From positions 124,001 to 188,000 of the forward strand of contig WHUX01000057.1 of NCBI GenBank assembly GCA_015179025.1: a stretch of DNA of 64,000 nucleotides, written 5' to 3'. Positions 48,662 to 60,339 of this stretch are shown piece after piece. This DNA comes from Terfezia claveryi (taxonomy: Eukaryota; Ascomycota; Pezizomycetes; Pezizales; Pezizaceae). A model generated the notes under the pieces. That model searched no databases and had not been told where the DNA came from. It saw nothing but the letters and a program-made list of their open reading frames with translations. The position numbers and the translations under genes were made by a program. Numbering within the stretch: position 1 is the stretch's first letter; each line of letters starts with the position of its first letter.

Positions 48662-48778
48662 GGTTATGAAGCCTGGTTAGCACTTAACCGGCAAAGCTCT
48701 CCAATATCACAAGCAATAAAGCTCTCTACAAAACTCATCCAGATCTTCGCTACAATTCAAACATACTGTCCCACAAAT

Positions 48779-49924
48779 ATGTCGAATTCAATGTCGTCCG
48801 ATGTGTACATTACCAAGGTCGGGACCGTTCCCCGCCTTACTCATGGGAATTTTGCTGCCTGGTCGAATGCGATCAAATATGTCCTTATTGGAATGAACTG
48901 CTGGGACATTGTTAGAGGTACCGAAAAACCTCCGGAAATTCCAGACGATGATTATGAATCAGACGAAGATGGATTTGAAAAAGACCTGAAGAAATACAAC
49001 AAGCGAGCAAACAAGGCAGTTTCAGTAATTTATGGATCTATTACCCCAGCGATCCAAGTATATGTTGCCGGCCTAACTAATGCTGCAGAAATGTGGACAA
49101 CCTTATCGAAGACGATGGATATTGTTCAGAATGAATCCGGATCTTCATATATGAGAGATAAATTCCACTATGAATCCTTCGCTGCTAATGACACTATTGA
49201 TCTCTATATTAGTCGCATCCTCTCTTATCAAGAAAGGCTCGCTGATACTAAGCAGAAGTTGCCTACCGAAGATGTTATTACCAAGCTCCTTACTGCCCTA
49301 CCGCCAGCATACCATGTTGTTAAGGAAGTTATCTTTAACCAACCTGACTATACAATTTCTACAGTTATTGCTGCACTGCGCCGACATGCCGAGATTATTC
49401 AACCAGATATTCAAGCTTCTAATTCAACTGGTGGAGCTGGTGGTCCTTCTAATTCAACTGGTGGAGCTGGTGGTCCTTCTAATTCAACTGGCGGAGCTGG
49501 AGGTCCTTCTAATTCAATTACAAATTCTCGAGGGTTATTAGCTGGGCAAAATCGACAAAACCGACAAAGGAAATTTAAGAGATCTGGTAAAAGTTTTTCT
49601 AAAAAAGCTCCGGATATGAAAAATATCTGCTGGTACTGTGCGAAGCCTGGACACCGTCAGCAAAACTGTTTTCTTAAGGAAAAAGCTATGAAGTTAAGGA
49701 AAGGAAAAGGCCCGGGTCCAAGCGAATTACATGGAATTGAGAATACTCAAGAAAATCAAGTTTATTTCAAGCGAGCTCTAATTGCTGATGTTAAGCCTAT
49801 ATCCAAGTCAAATCAGTGGTTCATTGACTCTGGAGCCTCTGATCATCTATGTTCTGATTTATTTTCCTTCCATGAAATTGAATATCTCCAGACTCCAATT
49901 CAAATCTTCATGGGAGATAATTGA
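48779..49924 (+). CDS. Copia gag and start of protease, terminated by a nonsense codon
   Basis: The open frame encodes a Copia-type gag: GTVPRLTHGNFAAWSNAIK at the start, a glycine-rich triple repeat (NSTGGAGGPS) around residue 220, then a CCHC zinc knuckle CWYCAKPGHRQQNC and the protease motif WFIDSGASDHLC. The frame stops at TGA 49922-49924, but the same frame continues in coding sense (YIHATG then another TGA), both probably former CGA Arg codons. The gag portion itself is free of stops, unlike the rest of the element. Confidence 0.85.
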   Translation: MSNSMSSDVYITKVGTVPRLTHGNFAAWSNAIKYVLIGMNCWDIVRGTEKPPEIPDDDYESDEDGFEKDLKKYNKRANKAVSVIYGSITPAIQVYVAGLTNAAEMWTTLSKTMDIVQNESGSSYMRDKFHYESFAANDTIDLYISRILSYQERLADTKQKLPTEDVITKLLTALPPAYHVVKEVIFNQPDYTISTVIAALRRHAEIIQPDIQASNSTGGAGGPSNSTGGAGGPSNSTGGAGGPSNSITNSRGLLAGQNRQNRQRKFKRSGKSFSKKAPDMKNICWYCAKPGHRQQNCFLKEKAMKLRKGKGPGPSELHGIENTQENQVYFKRALIADVKPISKSNQWFIDSGASDHLCSDLFSFHEIEYLQTPIQIFMGDN

Positions 49925-52850
49925 TATATTCATGCAACAGGCTGAGGGACTATTCATCTTTGTGGTACAAGCCTTCGCTCTGTTCTTTATGTTCTACAGT
50001 TGGGTACAAATTTAATTTCGGTTGGTTGGCTATTTCAAGAAGGCTTCGGAGTTACTTTCTCTCTTAATGCTTGTATTATTACTCTTAGTAATATTGTTTT
50101 AAGAGCTAAATATCGCAATGGCATGTATGAGCTGATAATAAGGCCTACTCAAGGTGAAGAACCTCCTGCTTCACAAAATCAAAGTAGCAGTCCACAAAAT
50201 TAGAGGTATCAACAAGGTCAACAAGTACTATATCAAGCAAATATTGCATTAGCACTTCCTATAGAAACCTGGCACCAATACCTTAGACATCTTAATGAAG
50301 GCAATATCACTCGACTAGCAAAGGTATCAGCAGAAGATATTTATATTGATTGGAAGAATCATTAGCGTCAACTCTGCATTCTATGCCTTCAAGGAAAACA
50401 ACATATAAATTTTTATCAACTACAATCCAAGCGAACAAGCCAAATATCTAGGAAATCTCATACATTCAGATATGTGCAGTCCTATTAGTACTCCTTTTCA
50501 TAGTGGCTATCGATACTATATCATTTATATAGATGATTAGAGTTGATATATATGAGTCTATTTTCTTAGGACTAAGACTACCGATAAAGTATCTCTCAGA
50601 TTCTAAGAGTTTCAAGTATTATTAGAGACTCAATGTTCTGAAGTGAAAATCTAAAGGTTCTACAGTGATAATAGAACTAGTAAATATAGTAATACTATTT
50701 TTCAGCAAATCCTACGAGAGTGAGGTATCATTTATAAGCTATTAACACCTTATACTCAACACCAAAATGGTATTAGTAAATGAACTATTAGGACAATTAA
50801 TGATATGATTCAAAGTATGCTAGAAGATAGTAAACTACTAGAAGCTTTTTGAAGTAAAGTGGTAAATACAGCAGTATATTTATAGAATAGAGCACCAACT
50901 ACAACAATTTTATGGAATAGGAAACACCAATGCAGTACACGCTATGAGTGTTTTTATGAATCTCATCCAATATTAGGTCATATTAGACTTTTTGAATGTA
51001 ATGTTTGGGTATATGTACCTGATGAGAAGCAGACTAAATTTGAGAGCAAGATAAAGGGTCATGTTATACTAGGATATATAGCTAGAGCTATAAATATCTA
51101 GAAAGTTTGGAATCTACAAAGCTAAAGACAGATAATTACATCAGATTGTATCTTTAATGAAAATTCATTTGGTGAACCAAATGAGGTTAACTCTCAGTCC
51201 GCAGTAGTGTATAATACTCTAGATATCAGATCTATAGTAGAAAATGCTGCTGAGTCAGTGTAGTCAAATCCTGCTGCTGCACTACCGAATTTATAAGCAT
51301 TGGTTAGTAGATAGATTAATATGCGTTTACTGTCTGAGCTTTCTACTTATGAAGAGACAATATCTCGAAAGGATTCTATTCATTGGCAGCAAGCCATTGA
51401 TGAAGAAATAGAATTTATTATTTGAAAATCATATATAGGTTGTGAAGGATCAAATCAATGTTCTAGTTAATAAGAAACCTCTTGGAAACAAGTGGGTATT
51501 CAGACTTAAAACCAATACTGATGGAACTCTTCGATACAAAGCAAGACTGGTTGTCAAAGAATATAAGCAGCAGGCAGGTCTTGACTTTAAAGAGACTTTT
51601 GCACTAGTTGCAAAATTTGTTTTAATACTAATATTACTTGCTTTGGCAGCTATATTTGATTGGGAAATCATACAGCTAGATATTAAAACTATATTTTTAT
51701 ATAATACTCTTCATGAAGAAATATATATAGTATTTCCTAAAGGGTTTGAGATTAAAGGAAAGGTTTGCCTTTTAAAGAAGTCTATCTATGAATTGAAGCA
51801 AGCTCCTAAGGCTTAGTATGAAGATATTGATAAATATCTTAAGACTTTAGGATTCATAAAGTCAAGAGCTGAGTTAAATCTTTATATCTTACCAACTTAT
51901 CAACTCTACTTTATTTTCTATATGGATGATATTTTACTTTTCTGTTATAGCTGAGCAAGAGCTGAAGAAATCCGAGATAAGCTAAATCAGAAGTACAAGA
52001 TGATAGACTTAGAATTGCTTCAAAAATTTCTAGGTCTACAAATTATCTACAATCGCTCTCTAAGATAGATCTTTATCTACCAGATAAATTATATTAAAGA
52101 TATTCTGCAAGCTTAAGGCATGAGTACTTACAATCCAGTTATAATTCCATTAGAACTAACAACCTATCTTCTACCGCTAGATTTAACTTCTTTAGAAATC
52201 AATAAAATAATCTATCAAGCACTCATTAGAAAGCTCATGTATGCTATAGTTGGCACCTATCTGGATCTCCCTTTTGCTATAGTGATTTTAGCAAAATTTA
52301 CCACAGCTCCTACAACACAACATATGGGGGCATGCAAGTGAGTTTTGAGATATCTAAAAGGTACAAGCTCTCATAGCCTTCTATATTTTAATAAATCTCT
52401 CTGTATTGGTTATACAGACTCAAACTTTGGTAGAGACAAAAGCAACTGAAAATCTACATCTAGCTATGTATTCACTTTTGCCGGAGTAGCTATTAGCTAG
52501 AAATCTCAACAGCAATTCATTGTTGTGCTCTCAACAACAGAAGTAGAATATATAGCAGCTTCAGAAGCTTACAAAGAGCTTATATGATTAAATAGACTAC
52601 TTCAGGATTTATTTATTCTAAAGCTTCTTAATAAGCTTATACCTGAACTTCTGCTCCTATATATTGATAACCAAGTTGCAATTATACTTGCAAAAAATCC
52701 TATACATCACAACCACATAAAGCACATTAATATATGCTTCTATTTTATCAGATCAGAGATTGAAGCGGGCTCTATTAATCTTTAAGCAATCAGCACTAAA
52801 GAAAATCTAGTGGACATTCTAACTAAGGCTCTACCAAAAGTCACATTTGT
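49925..52850 (+). pseudogene. Copia pol remnant (integrase, reverse transcriptase, RNase H)
   Basis: Discontinuous frames match Copia integrase (LTPYTQHQNGISK region near 50740), reverse transcriptase (NKKPLGNKWVFRLKTNTDG at about 51470, YMDD box near 51915) and RNase H (YTDSNFGRDKSN near 52410, STTEVEYIAASEAY near 52530). Many in-frame TAG and TGA codons sit where Trp, Gln or Arg are expected, and base composition is markedly AT-rich. The polyprotein cannot be made. Confidence 0.88.
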
Positions 52851-53088
52851 AGGATATCAGTTTGGAATGGGAGTTCATATTTTTACTTGATATTTTTGTT
52901 TAGTGTTTTTTCTGTTCTAGCATTCTTTTATCCTAAGATTTTTTCCTACTGGGTTTTTATAGGTTTTAATGAGGCCAGTAGTTATATATGCAGTAGTTCT
53001 ATATATATATATTTCGGGGTTATTCAGTATATATTTTCAAGATGTGTGCTCTTGTAACTGTATCTATAGTATGTAGAGTAAGGTGGAG

Positions 53089-54213
53089 TATTGAAAGTTA
53101 TACTTTGTTGAAATATATATGTTTTGTTGAAGTTCATATACTTTTATACAGTAATACTTATATTAGGGGTATTCAAAGTTTATTTTTTAGCTGAAAACCT
53201 TGTACGTTTTTTACACCCGAATAAACAGCCAAGCTTTGAATACCCTATCAAAAAACCCGAATAAATTGGTAGCACAAATGGGTAATTGAAATCGTTTTCG
53301 TCACGTAATCGGGGGTGGCTTTATGCGACCAGGGTCCCATGACGCTATACCACATTTGGCTAAAGTAAGTGCTATGTAGCGGGGTTTTGGCGAAATCTTG
53401 GCACTGCCGTCATGAAGGTGATCAGCGCCAAAGCCCATTCAACAGTGCAACCTCTTCAGTAGTATCTGGGGAGGGGCTAGTACAAGCCAGACTATAGAGT
53501 ATATCATCCAATTTGAATTAAAAAGTGAGTTAAGCCTCCAGAAGGTCAGCATCACTACCCCCGATCTGCCCCTCAAATGCTTCATCTAGGGCCTTAACCA
53601 TCTCTTCCTAGCCTGCATCGTCAGCTGCTGCCTTTAACCCTTCTCGGTACCATGTCACCAACTTCCATTTGTTACTGACATGAGGCATGAGTCTTTGGCT
53701 ATAGCTATCAAGGTCATGTTGACAGGGTTGTGACAAGAGATCTGTCTTAGTAAATTCATAAGTTCTCATAGGGACCTCTTAGCGTATTCCAAAGTCACGA
53801 GACCCTCAGGGATTTTGTGGGCCTTGGCGTGGAGTGAATAAATTTCCCAAAGTTTTCCGTTTATTCGGGGTTATTCGGTCATATATACGGTTTTTCCATG
53901 GTCAAACCATGGATAAATGGTTGTGTGGCGATTTTCGTAAAAACGAAAATCGAGTGTTTTTTCGGTTGCCAAGATATTCGAAATATACGGCGTATAAATT
54001 TAACTTTGAATACCCCTATTACATTAATTACTGCTTCTGATAAAATTTCTCTCATTATAATGGTTATATAAACTGCTCAAAAGTCCTATATAGATTAGTA
54101 CAATTTAAATTAGCTCTTCAGTACAACTCGGTACAGAACAATTTAGTCTAATCCAATCATCTATTACTCTGCTGCCACTATATATGCACTCATTTTTCTG
54201 CAAAAATCTAACA
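53089..54213 (+). repeat. Right LTR of Copia element, interrupted
   Basis: Segments 53089-53165 and 54022-54213 rebuild a 269-base LTR, equal in length to the left one. About thirty or more differences from the left LTR are almost all C to T or G to A in the right copy (for example TG to TA at its very start), with at least one opposite change near the end. Confidence 0.88.
53166..54016. mobile_element. 851-base DNA element nested in the Copia right LTR
   Basis: Terminal inverted repeats GGGGTATTCAAAGTT (left) and complement (right) are flanked by TATTA on both sides (53161-53165 and 54017-54021). Comparison with the left LTR shows exactly one TATTA copy at the empty site, so this is a 5-base duplication. 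The minus strand holds a short coding-like remnant (NKWKLVTWYREGLKAAADDAG then a stop) around 53560-53690. The superfamily is unclear. Confidence 0.8.
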
Positions 54214-54798
54214 CTTCTATCAAGTAACAAAAGTCACTTGACAGCCTTTATTATTTAGTATATCACATACCAGTTATCTCTCCTTTGAAAACCATAAAGT
54301 TCAGTTCTACATCTCACTTCTTTGCTTTTTCAAACCACCCCTACCCCTACCCCCACTCCCATCCCCCTTCTAACTAAAAATAAAAAAAAAAAAATACATT
54401 AGCATTTCCTGTCAGTACCTTAAAGCAAGGACTGACTCTTGAAACCCTGCTTTAATGATTGTACCTTAGTCATTAACCTAATAAATAAGCATCAAATATC
54501 AAGCCTCAAACTATCTACCAAAAGGATGATATGGGAGGAGGTATTCACTGAATAACAATTATAATACATAGGAATTTATGAGTACTAGTACTATATTATA
54601 ATGTTATTTTATTATATAGAGTAAACCCAAATATAGCTCTAGAAATTCCTAAGCCACATCTACTACAGTAGTAAAAGTTTTAGCATCCCTTTTCCCAAGC
54701 CCTAGCCCAAGCCCACAATATTCCTACATATTAACCTACCATTTATGTATATATACTTAATACATCGTCATACACTAACAAGAAGCACTAAACACCAA
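54214..54798. other. Spacer and 3' flank of the gene at 54799
   Basis: AT-rich, with an A run near 54380. No gene. Confidence 0.4.
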
Positions 54799-56454
54799 TC
54801 ACCACAAAGTATCAGTTTCCTGCATGTACAAGTCCTCTCCCAACTCCAACTTATACTTGTCATAATCATCACCATAATCATCTGTATTTGCATCCGCATG
54901 CTCACCCTCGTCATCAGAATCGGTTCCATCCATCTCATCAACTGCACACATCTGCCTACTCCAATATTCCTCAGCATCCCCATATATATCAAACAAGCTA
55001 AACCTTTTATGCTTATCGAATTGAGATTCCTCCCTAGACCCTGAGTGCATCGTAGCATTCATGGTTATCAGTCGGCGTCTACCTATCTCGCCATCTGCTT
55101 CTTGGATGCTGGAGCGAGGTTTTAACCTGTGAACCTCTGGATCGGTAGGAGGATGAGGAAGAGAGAAAGTCTGCAGCAGCTGAGTTGCCATCATAGTTTC
55201 CTGTTGGGATTCGCAAAGCTCCTGTAATTTCTTTTGTAGTTCCGTAATATATTGTTCCCTAGACAGCATATTATGCTCCTTCTTCTCTCGTCCTCTTTTA
55301 TCCTCTCTACACCTCGACTTCCCCATCTCCAACTTTAATCTCAATCTCACCTCCCTATACTCAACTGCAAATACCCTATCCCCCAACAATCTCTCCTTCC
55401 TGCACCCCTCATCTACTACCTCTCTCGTCTGGCCTCCTCCCACCCCGAAGCTCGCCCCCTCCCCATCTTTTCCAACCGCAACCTTGCCAAGTCCCTGTAC
55501 CCCGACCCCACCCCCTAGATCTACCCGCACCCCCCCGCTCAATGTCTTTCCCGTAGAGACCTCTTTCTGCATTTCTGCATCGCGTGCCACCTTCACGCCA
55601 ATCACGAGAAACATCTTCCCACCGTTGCGGCGCACAGCAGTCATAACCTCCTTCTTGTACTGATCATGAAGCAGGGCTGCCCAAACAAGATTATGCTGGG
55701 TCAAACTCAAGGTGTGAATCAGAGCAGAGTCAAGCCGGTAAGTGGTTGTTGAGCTCTTCGAGGAAGAAATAGATATGCCTAGCATAGCCGTGAGGAACGA
55801 GTTGGTTTTTGTAAAATATTGACTCCTGTGGGTAACCGTTGCTGTGGTGGATGAGGAGATGGTCAATGGGAGGTTAGAGAAAACAAGGGTGGTTTTATAT
55901 TTTTCTAGCTCTCGTGCAAACTCGGCTTCACCCCCGGCGATTCCATCGTCAACAAGTGTTATGTTGGAAGATGCTCCAGAGGATCTAGAGGAGGAGTTGG
56001 ATGTGATACTCGCCACCGAAGCCGAGGTGTATTGCCTCGTCAGAACATCACCATTTGACGCAAGCACGGTTAAGGTTTCATCCAGATTGGGGACCTTTGT
56101 ACCCGGAATCACCCTTGAAGGGGTGTATTCTTGCAGGGGGCATTTTACATTTGCGACGAGTCGTCCCAAGATACGATAGGCGTCACGCAAGGGGATGGCT
56201 TCATCGAGAATCACATAGGAAGGTTTTAGTCCTGCGGTGGGGATAGTTGTTTGGGTTTTGTCGTTGTATCCATTGCCATTGGTATAAGAAGGGGATTGAG
56301 GAATGGCAAAGGAAGTGCTACCAGCTGCCAAGCGTGCAGCAGTGGGAGCACCGGAGAGAGTGGGGGGTGGTGGGGTCCAGAAGAAGGGTATTGCTGGAGC
56401 ACTCGCAGCAGTACGAGATGCTGCGCAGAGAGTGAGTTTTTGTGTCAAATGCAT
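54799..56454 (-). CDS. Uncharacterised fungal protein, 551 residues
   Basis: One long open frame, starting at the first ATG (56454) with context GGTAATGC. The N-terminal 60 residues are Ala/Pro/Ser-rich. The central part (about 75-330) mixes hydrophobic strands such as SYVILDEAIPLRDAYRILG and KTTLVFSNLPLTI with a segment GGKMFLVIGVKVARDAEM. A Gly-rich loop and a basic stretch (KSRCREDKRGREKKEH) follow, then a short coiled-coil-like region (REQYITELQKKLQELCESQQ) and a strongly acidic C-terminus (DEMDGTDSDDEGEHAD). I do not recognise the family. No signal peptide or membrane helix is seen. An upstream exon cannot be excluded. Confidence 0.65.
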   Translation of the reverse strand: MHLTQKLTLCAASRTAASAPAIPFFWTPPPPTLSGAPTAARLAAGSTSFAIPQSPSYTNGNGYNDKTQTTIPTAGLKPSYVILDEAIPLRDAYRILGRLVANVKCPLQEYTPSRVIPGTKVPNLDETLTVLASNGDVLTRQYTSASVASITSNSSSRSSGASSNITLVDDGIAGGEAEFARELEKYKTTLVFSNLPLTISSSTTATVTHRSQYFTKTNSFLTAMLGISISSSKSSTTTYRLDSALIHTLSLTQHNLVWAALLHDQYKKEVMTAVRRNGGKMFLVIGVKVARDAEMQKEVSTGKTLSGGVRVDLGGGVGVQGLGKVAVGKDGEGASFGVGGGQTREVVDEGCRKERLLGDRVFAVEYREVRLRLKLEMGKSRCREDKRGREKKEHNMLSREQYITELQKKLQELCESQQETMMATQLLQTFSLPHPPTDPEVHRLKPRSSIQEADGEIGRRRLITMNATMHSGSREESQFDKHKRFSLFDIYGDAEEYWSRQMCAVDEMDGTDSDDEGEHADANTDDYGDDYDKYKLELGEDLYMQETDTLW

Positions 56455-57299
56455 TACCACGGTACGTATGACCAGAGATCCGTGGATACGACCACAATTC
56501 GGCCCAATCTGAGGGATTATAATATATATCCGCTTGGTAGTCTGGTTGGCACTCTTCGAACGTTTGAGCCTATACTTTCAGCAGATTTCTTGGAGGATAT
56601 ATGTTTTTCTTTGCAAACCGGGTTTCCGGACTCCGCGTGCGACTTCAGCCTCCCATTCATTTCGGCAGCAGCATCTCTCGGGGCAGTGTATCCATACACA
56701 CAATATATCAAACAAGTTCATGCAGCCGTTTCACACGTGCCTTGCACACTCGTATTGTTTCCAACTGCCGTGAGTGTAAAGCAGCTGCTATGAAATCTTC
56801 ACGGTTGTTGTACTACAGCATTCGCAGTTATTTTACATATATCTATACACCACCAAGCTTATTCTTGCAAAAACAGAAGTTGGAGGGACGTTGGCTGGTG
56901 ACGTCTCCTCATTGTCCTCTTACAAACCGAAAAGGAGTACCGGTAAGGAGTATTTTTTTTAAAAAAAAATAAAAATAAAAAAAATAAAAAAAAGGTGACG
57001 TCATGACACTGCCAAATATGCGCGTCAACAGGGCTGCAGTATGCCCATGGACTCTTGTAATTATACGGCGGCTACATATCTACGGGTGCAACAGGGGGGA
57101 TTACGTGATAGGTGGCGTAAATATACCAACAGCGCCCGAGGTAGGGTTTGCCCGAGCCGCAGAAGGCAATCAGACGAGCCGCAGAGCAAGTCCGTCAGAT
57201 GACTTTTCTCCGGCCAAAAGAGCTCAACTGAGACAACGACTTATATTACTCTCCAGCAGCTTAAAACAGGATCAGCCGAGATCATCAGCGCTGTAGCCT
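56455..57299. other. Upstream region of the gene at 54799
   Basis: Contains an A/T-rich low-complexity stretch at about 56948-56994. The open frames here have no motifs. Confidence 0.4.
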
Positions 57300-57681
57300 T
57301 GTTACACAATATATTAATAATGCCAGGATCTCTTTTTGGGCAGTCCGCCCGGGCTGTGGAGGTGGCCAGAAGAACCCTTGAGATAACTTTCAGCAGAACA
57401 GACTAACTACAACGGACTGTTTCAGTTTTGCAATGAAATCACCATGATGCATTGGTTTATATAGGCATGCAAGACTGAGTTAGTGTAGTTTGTACGATGG
57501 TTCTAGATGGAACCTTCTGAACCTTGGATAGGAATTGAGCCGTTAGAAACGTTTCCGAAGAAGGATGTGAGATCCGCCTCGTGTGTGAGCATGGGCGAGG
57601 TTGCTTTTCGGCCAGACCTCAGCGTATTTAGTCTGGAGAAAAAGCAGAATATAACGCCCGCCTAGCAGGGGACTTGTGACA
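57300..57681 (-). repeat. Possible solo LTR, Gypsy-like
   Basis: On the minus strand it starts TGTCACAAGTCCCC and ends GTGTAACA, with a TATA-like CCTATATAAACC in between. The flanking five bases (agcct and ggccg) do not match, so no target duplication supports it. Confidence 0.3.
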
Positions 57682-59984
57682 GGCCGGGCACTGCGAGCTA
57701 TACCTTAGACCACGCCGGTGGGTCAGGGAATGTAGGAATCCTTCCACGCAGTAGCGCTGCATGCAGTGAATAGAGAAAGTGCATCGTCCAAGAGTGATAC
57801 TTACCATTTTTAGGGGGCTTGGAGCGCAATATCAAAATCTACAATGTCCAGCTCCGATATACTGTAAGTGTACAATATACATTCTTAACTTTCTAAGATA
57901 CAAGTAGGTTATGGAAATACAAGATGGTTCATAGGGGCAATGCAAAAAATGATGGGTGATTGTGAATTTCAATGTATGTTTGCTGCGTCATTGAAAAAGC
58001 TGGCCATTTCATCTTCAGCCGGCACTTGTAATGGTGGCCGATAGAGCTCCTGATCAAACGCAATGTCCATATCCCGGAAAGAGGGAGAAGACCAAACACA
58101 GGTTGAAACTATCATTTGGTAGCTCGCACAATTAATGATGCTCTTTGCTTCCTGCACCGTTGCTGAAAGGTACATATGTACGGGACTCAAATGTTACTCT
58201 ACTATGATGAGGTTGAAAAAAATCCCGAAGCGCATACATCGATTAGCGACCGCGCCTTTCCTATTTCTTGCATGCACCATAGCCTTAGGCTGATACCATG
58301 GATTCACAAATCCCTTGGTAGGCTAGTCTTACGTTACGTTGAGATCTCTTATTGTGGGGTACAACTGATCCCTCATTTGAGGTTTCTGCTTCTACTGCAA
58401 TAATATCCTACCCTGCTAGATATAAACCATATATTACTGCTGGCCACTATAGCTTACTTTGTTGCCTAGTTTAGGTGGTAGAAAAGGTAATTATAGCGGC
58501 CCCTCCCCCTCACTCTCACTCACACAAATATTTAGAGCTAACAAAATCTAATTAAATTGATTTTATTTAGATCTTAAATATATGTGAGGTGAGAGGGAGG
58601 GAGGGGCCTGAACAGAGTGTGGGGGGGGAAGAGTGAGAAGACAAAGTAGAGAACGTGGAAAGAGTGGGGCCCTGGTTACGGGGAGAAAAGGGGCCTGCAT
58701 TGCTGGTGGGGGGAGAAAGGATTAAAAAATCTTATTCAAGAACAACGTGAGCATTTAGATTTTTGCAGAGGAGATAGTTGTTAGCATGGAATGATATATC
58801 TGTGTGGGCTCTTTTCCTATTAAAAGGATGAGTTGCATAATATTTCGGCAGTGCAACGGCAGTTTTTGTTAATTTTAAGCAATGCTCGCCAAGTATGGAG
58901 ACGAGGCTACGCCAAGCACGAAGTTTCCAATATCAGCGAGACCTGAATCGGTCACACTACCCGAAACCCTACCATCTACCTAAAAACCAAATGAGTGACG
59001 GTGAATAATTAATTTACAAGTTATCTTCGTAATCTGATATTATATCTGATCTCCTTCTACATGATTACCTCATTGTTCGATGTGGCAACCACAAAACAAT
59101 ATATCCTTGTATCTCTCCTTGCCCAAACCCAGTATCTGTTGCCTCATCCTCACCCCCCCAAAAAAACCCAATTTTTGAGTTGCTAACTACGGCATACAGC
59201 AACTTCCACGGCTGTGTGCCTTCGAGAAGCTGCTTTTCCTTTGGTGGCAAAGTTGATACAGGCCCTACAGGAGCATAATGACGTGAACAACCTACATAGG
59301 AGGACAGCCGAACGTCCTTGCTCATTGCAATTGCGACATTAGCTAGTGATCCAACATACATACTTGGAGGGATTGACTGAGTATGTGGAGTAGATATAAC
59401 CAAGAAAGTAGCAAAACGTATTGGACCATCACAATCGATTTATCAACATGGGCGAAGAATTAATAACGCAATGGGTTAATTGTTCTGAATAAGTTGCACT
59501 AACAAAAGTTCGATGAGCAATCCTTTTGCTTCTGTCGGTTCTCGAGATCAGCCTTGTCAAGCTTCTAGTTATCCCAAGGCTACAATGTAACAAATGTGAC
59601 CCAACCCAAAGCGGGATGTTTCCGGGACGCCAAACTCACCAGCACCGGCCAGTGGCTAGTGCACGCTATGCAACAAGCAATGCAATACTTTCATTGAAGC
59701 TATCTACTTATATACCAAAATGTGTAATACGACTTGGGACTTGAATAGTTTCGCTGGGATGTAGGGTTCCGGGCCGTATACTAATCTATAATATACTGAG
59801 GCTACTGAGACAAATGTTCCGGCACGTGCACCCCGTGCGCAACTAGACAAAGCAGGAATAAGCTGTGTAGCTCAACGTCAAGCTATTGCATTTGTAGTAA
59901 TGCGGATTTGCAGAGTAATTTCAAGAGTATGAATGGGGTTTAAACTAACATGCGCGCCCGCTTGCGCTTGGGACCATGCTGATC
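57682..59984. other. Gene-poor region
   Basis: No supported gene. A 112-codon minus-strand frame (59065-59403) has no recognisable domain. An imperfect purine/pyrimidine inverted repeat is listed separately. Confidence 0.4.
58498..58611. repeat. Imperfect inverted repeat able to form a hairpin
   Basis: The left arm (about 58498-58534, pyrimidine-rich, ending cacaaatattta) pairs with the right arm (about 58575-58611, taaatatatgtgaggtgag and on) around a 40-base AT-rich loop. It could be a MITE remnant, but no target duplication is evident. Confidence 0.45.
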
Positions 59985-60179
59985 TGTGAATGCAAGGTTG
60001 GGTTTATAATCCTGGTCAAATTTAATTGGTATCCCTATGGGTTTCTGGTTTTGTTGGTAGGGCCTGGCCCGTTCTACCAGCACAGTCAGAGCCTGTGTTC
60101 GATTCCCAGTAGCTCCGTAAAGGGCTAAAAACGGATTTTCCTCTAGCATAGCTGGATATGGACGGTTCCAAAAAAAAAT
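59985..60179 (+). repeat. Possible tRNA-derived SINE
   Basis: It contains a Pol III B-box-like TGTTCGATTCC (near 60096) and an upstream TTGGTAGGGCC that could serve as an A box, and ends in a run of nine A. It is not a foldable tRNA gene. No flanking duplication was found. Confidence 0.35.
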
Positions 60180-60274
60180 GTGACTTCTTGGCTTAATAAA
60201 TTGGTGACTTCTCGGCTTAATAAATTTGGTGACTTCTTGGCTTAATAAATTTGGTAACTTCTTGGATTAAAATT
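60180..60274 (+). repeat. Tandem repeat, about 24-base unit, four copies
   Basis: The unit gtgacttcttggcttaataa plus a short attt(g) end is repeated four times with small changes, directly after the A tract of the possible SINE. Confidence 0.8.
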
Positions 60275-60339
60275 TCGCGCTACTACTGGGATTGAGAACA
60301 TAGGCGTGGGTTTTAGTAGTTTTTTTATTTTTCTTTGTC

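Larger units (their letters stand above)
48393..54213 (+). mobile_element. Full-length Copia LTR retrotransposon
   Basis: Two 269-base LTRs bound the element, and the 5-base target duplication is CTTCC/CTTCT (48388-48392 and 54214-54218). Order of domains in one orientation is gag with a CCHC zinc knuckle, aspartic protease, integrase, reverse transcriptase and RNase H, the Copia order. A primer-binding-like segment ggttatgaagcc follows the left LTR, and a purine tract aaggtggag precedes the right one. The right LTR is split by an 851-base DNA element. The pol half is riddled with stops and AT-rich. Confidence 0.93.

Noticed and set aside
48632..48778. Upstream start of Copia gag inside the LTR
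   Set aside because: The first 49 codons lie in the LTR and primer-binding region. Gag homology starts after the ATG at 48779.
59065..59403. Minus-strand frame of 112 codons
   Set aside because: No domain, codon pattern or conserved motif to support a gene.
60050..60120. tRNA gene suggested by a B-box-like sequence
   Set aside because: No acceptor or anticodon stems can be paired. At best it is a SINE-type relic.
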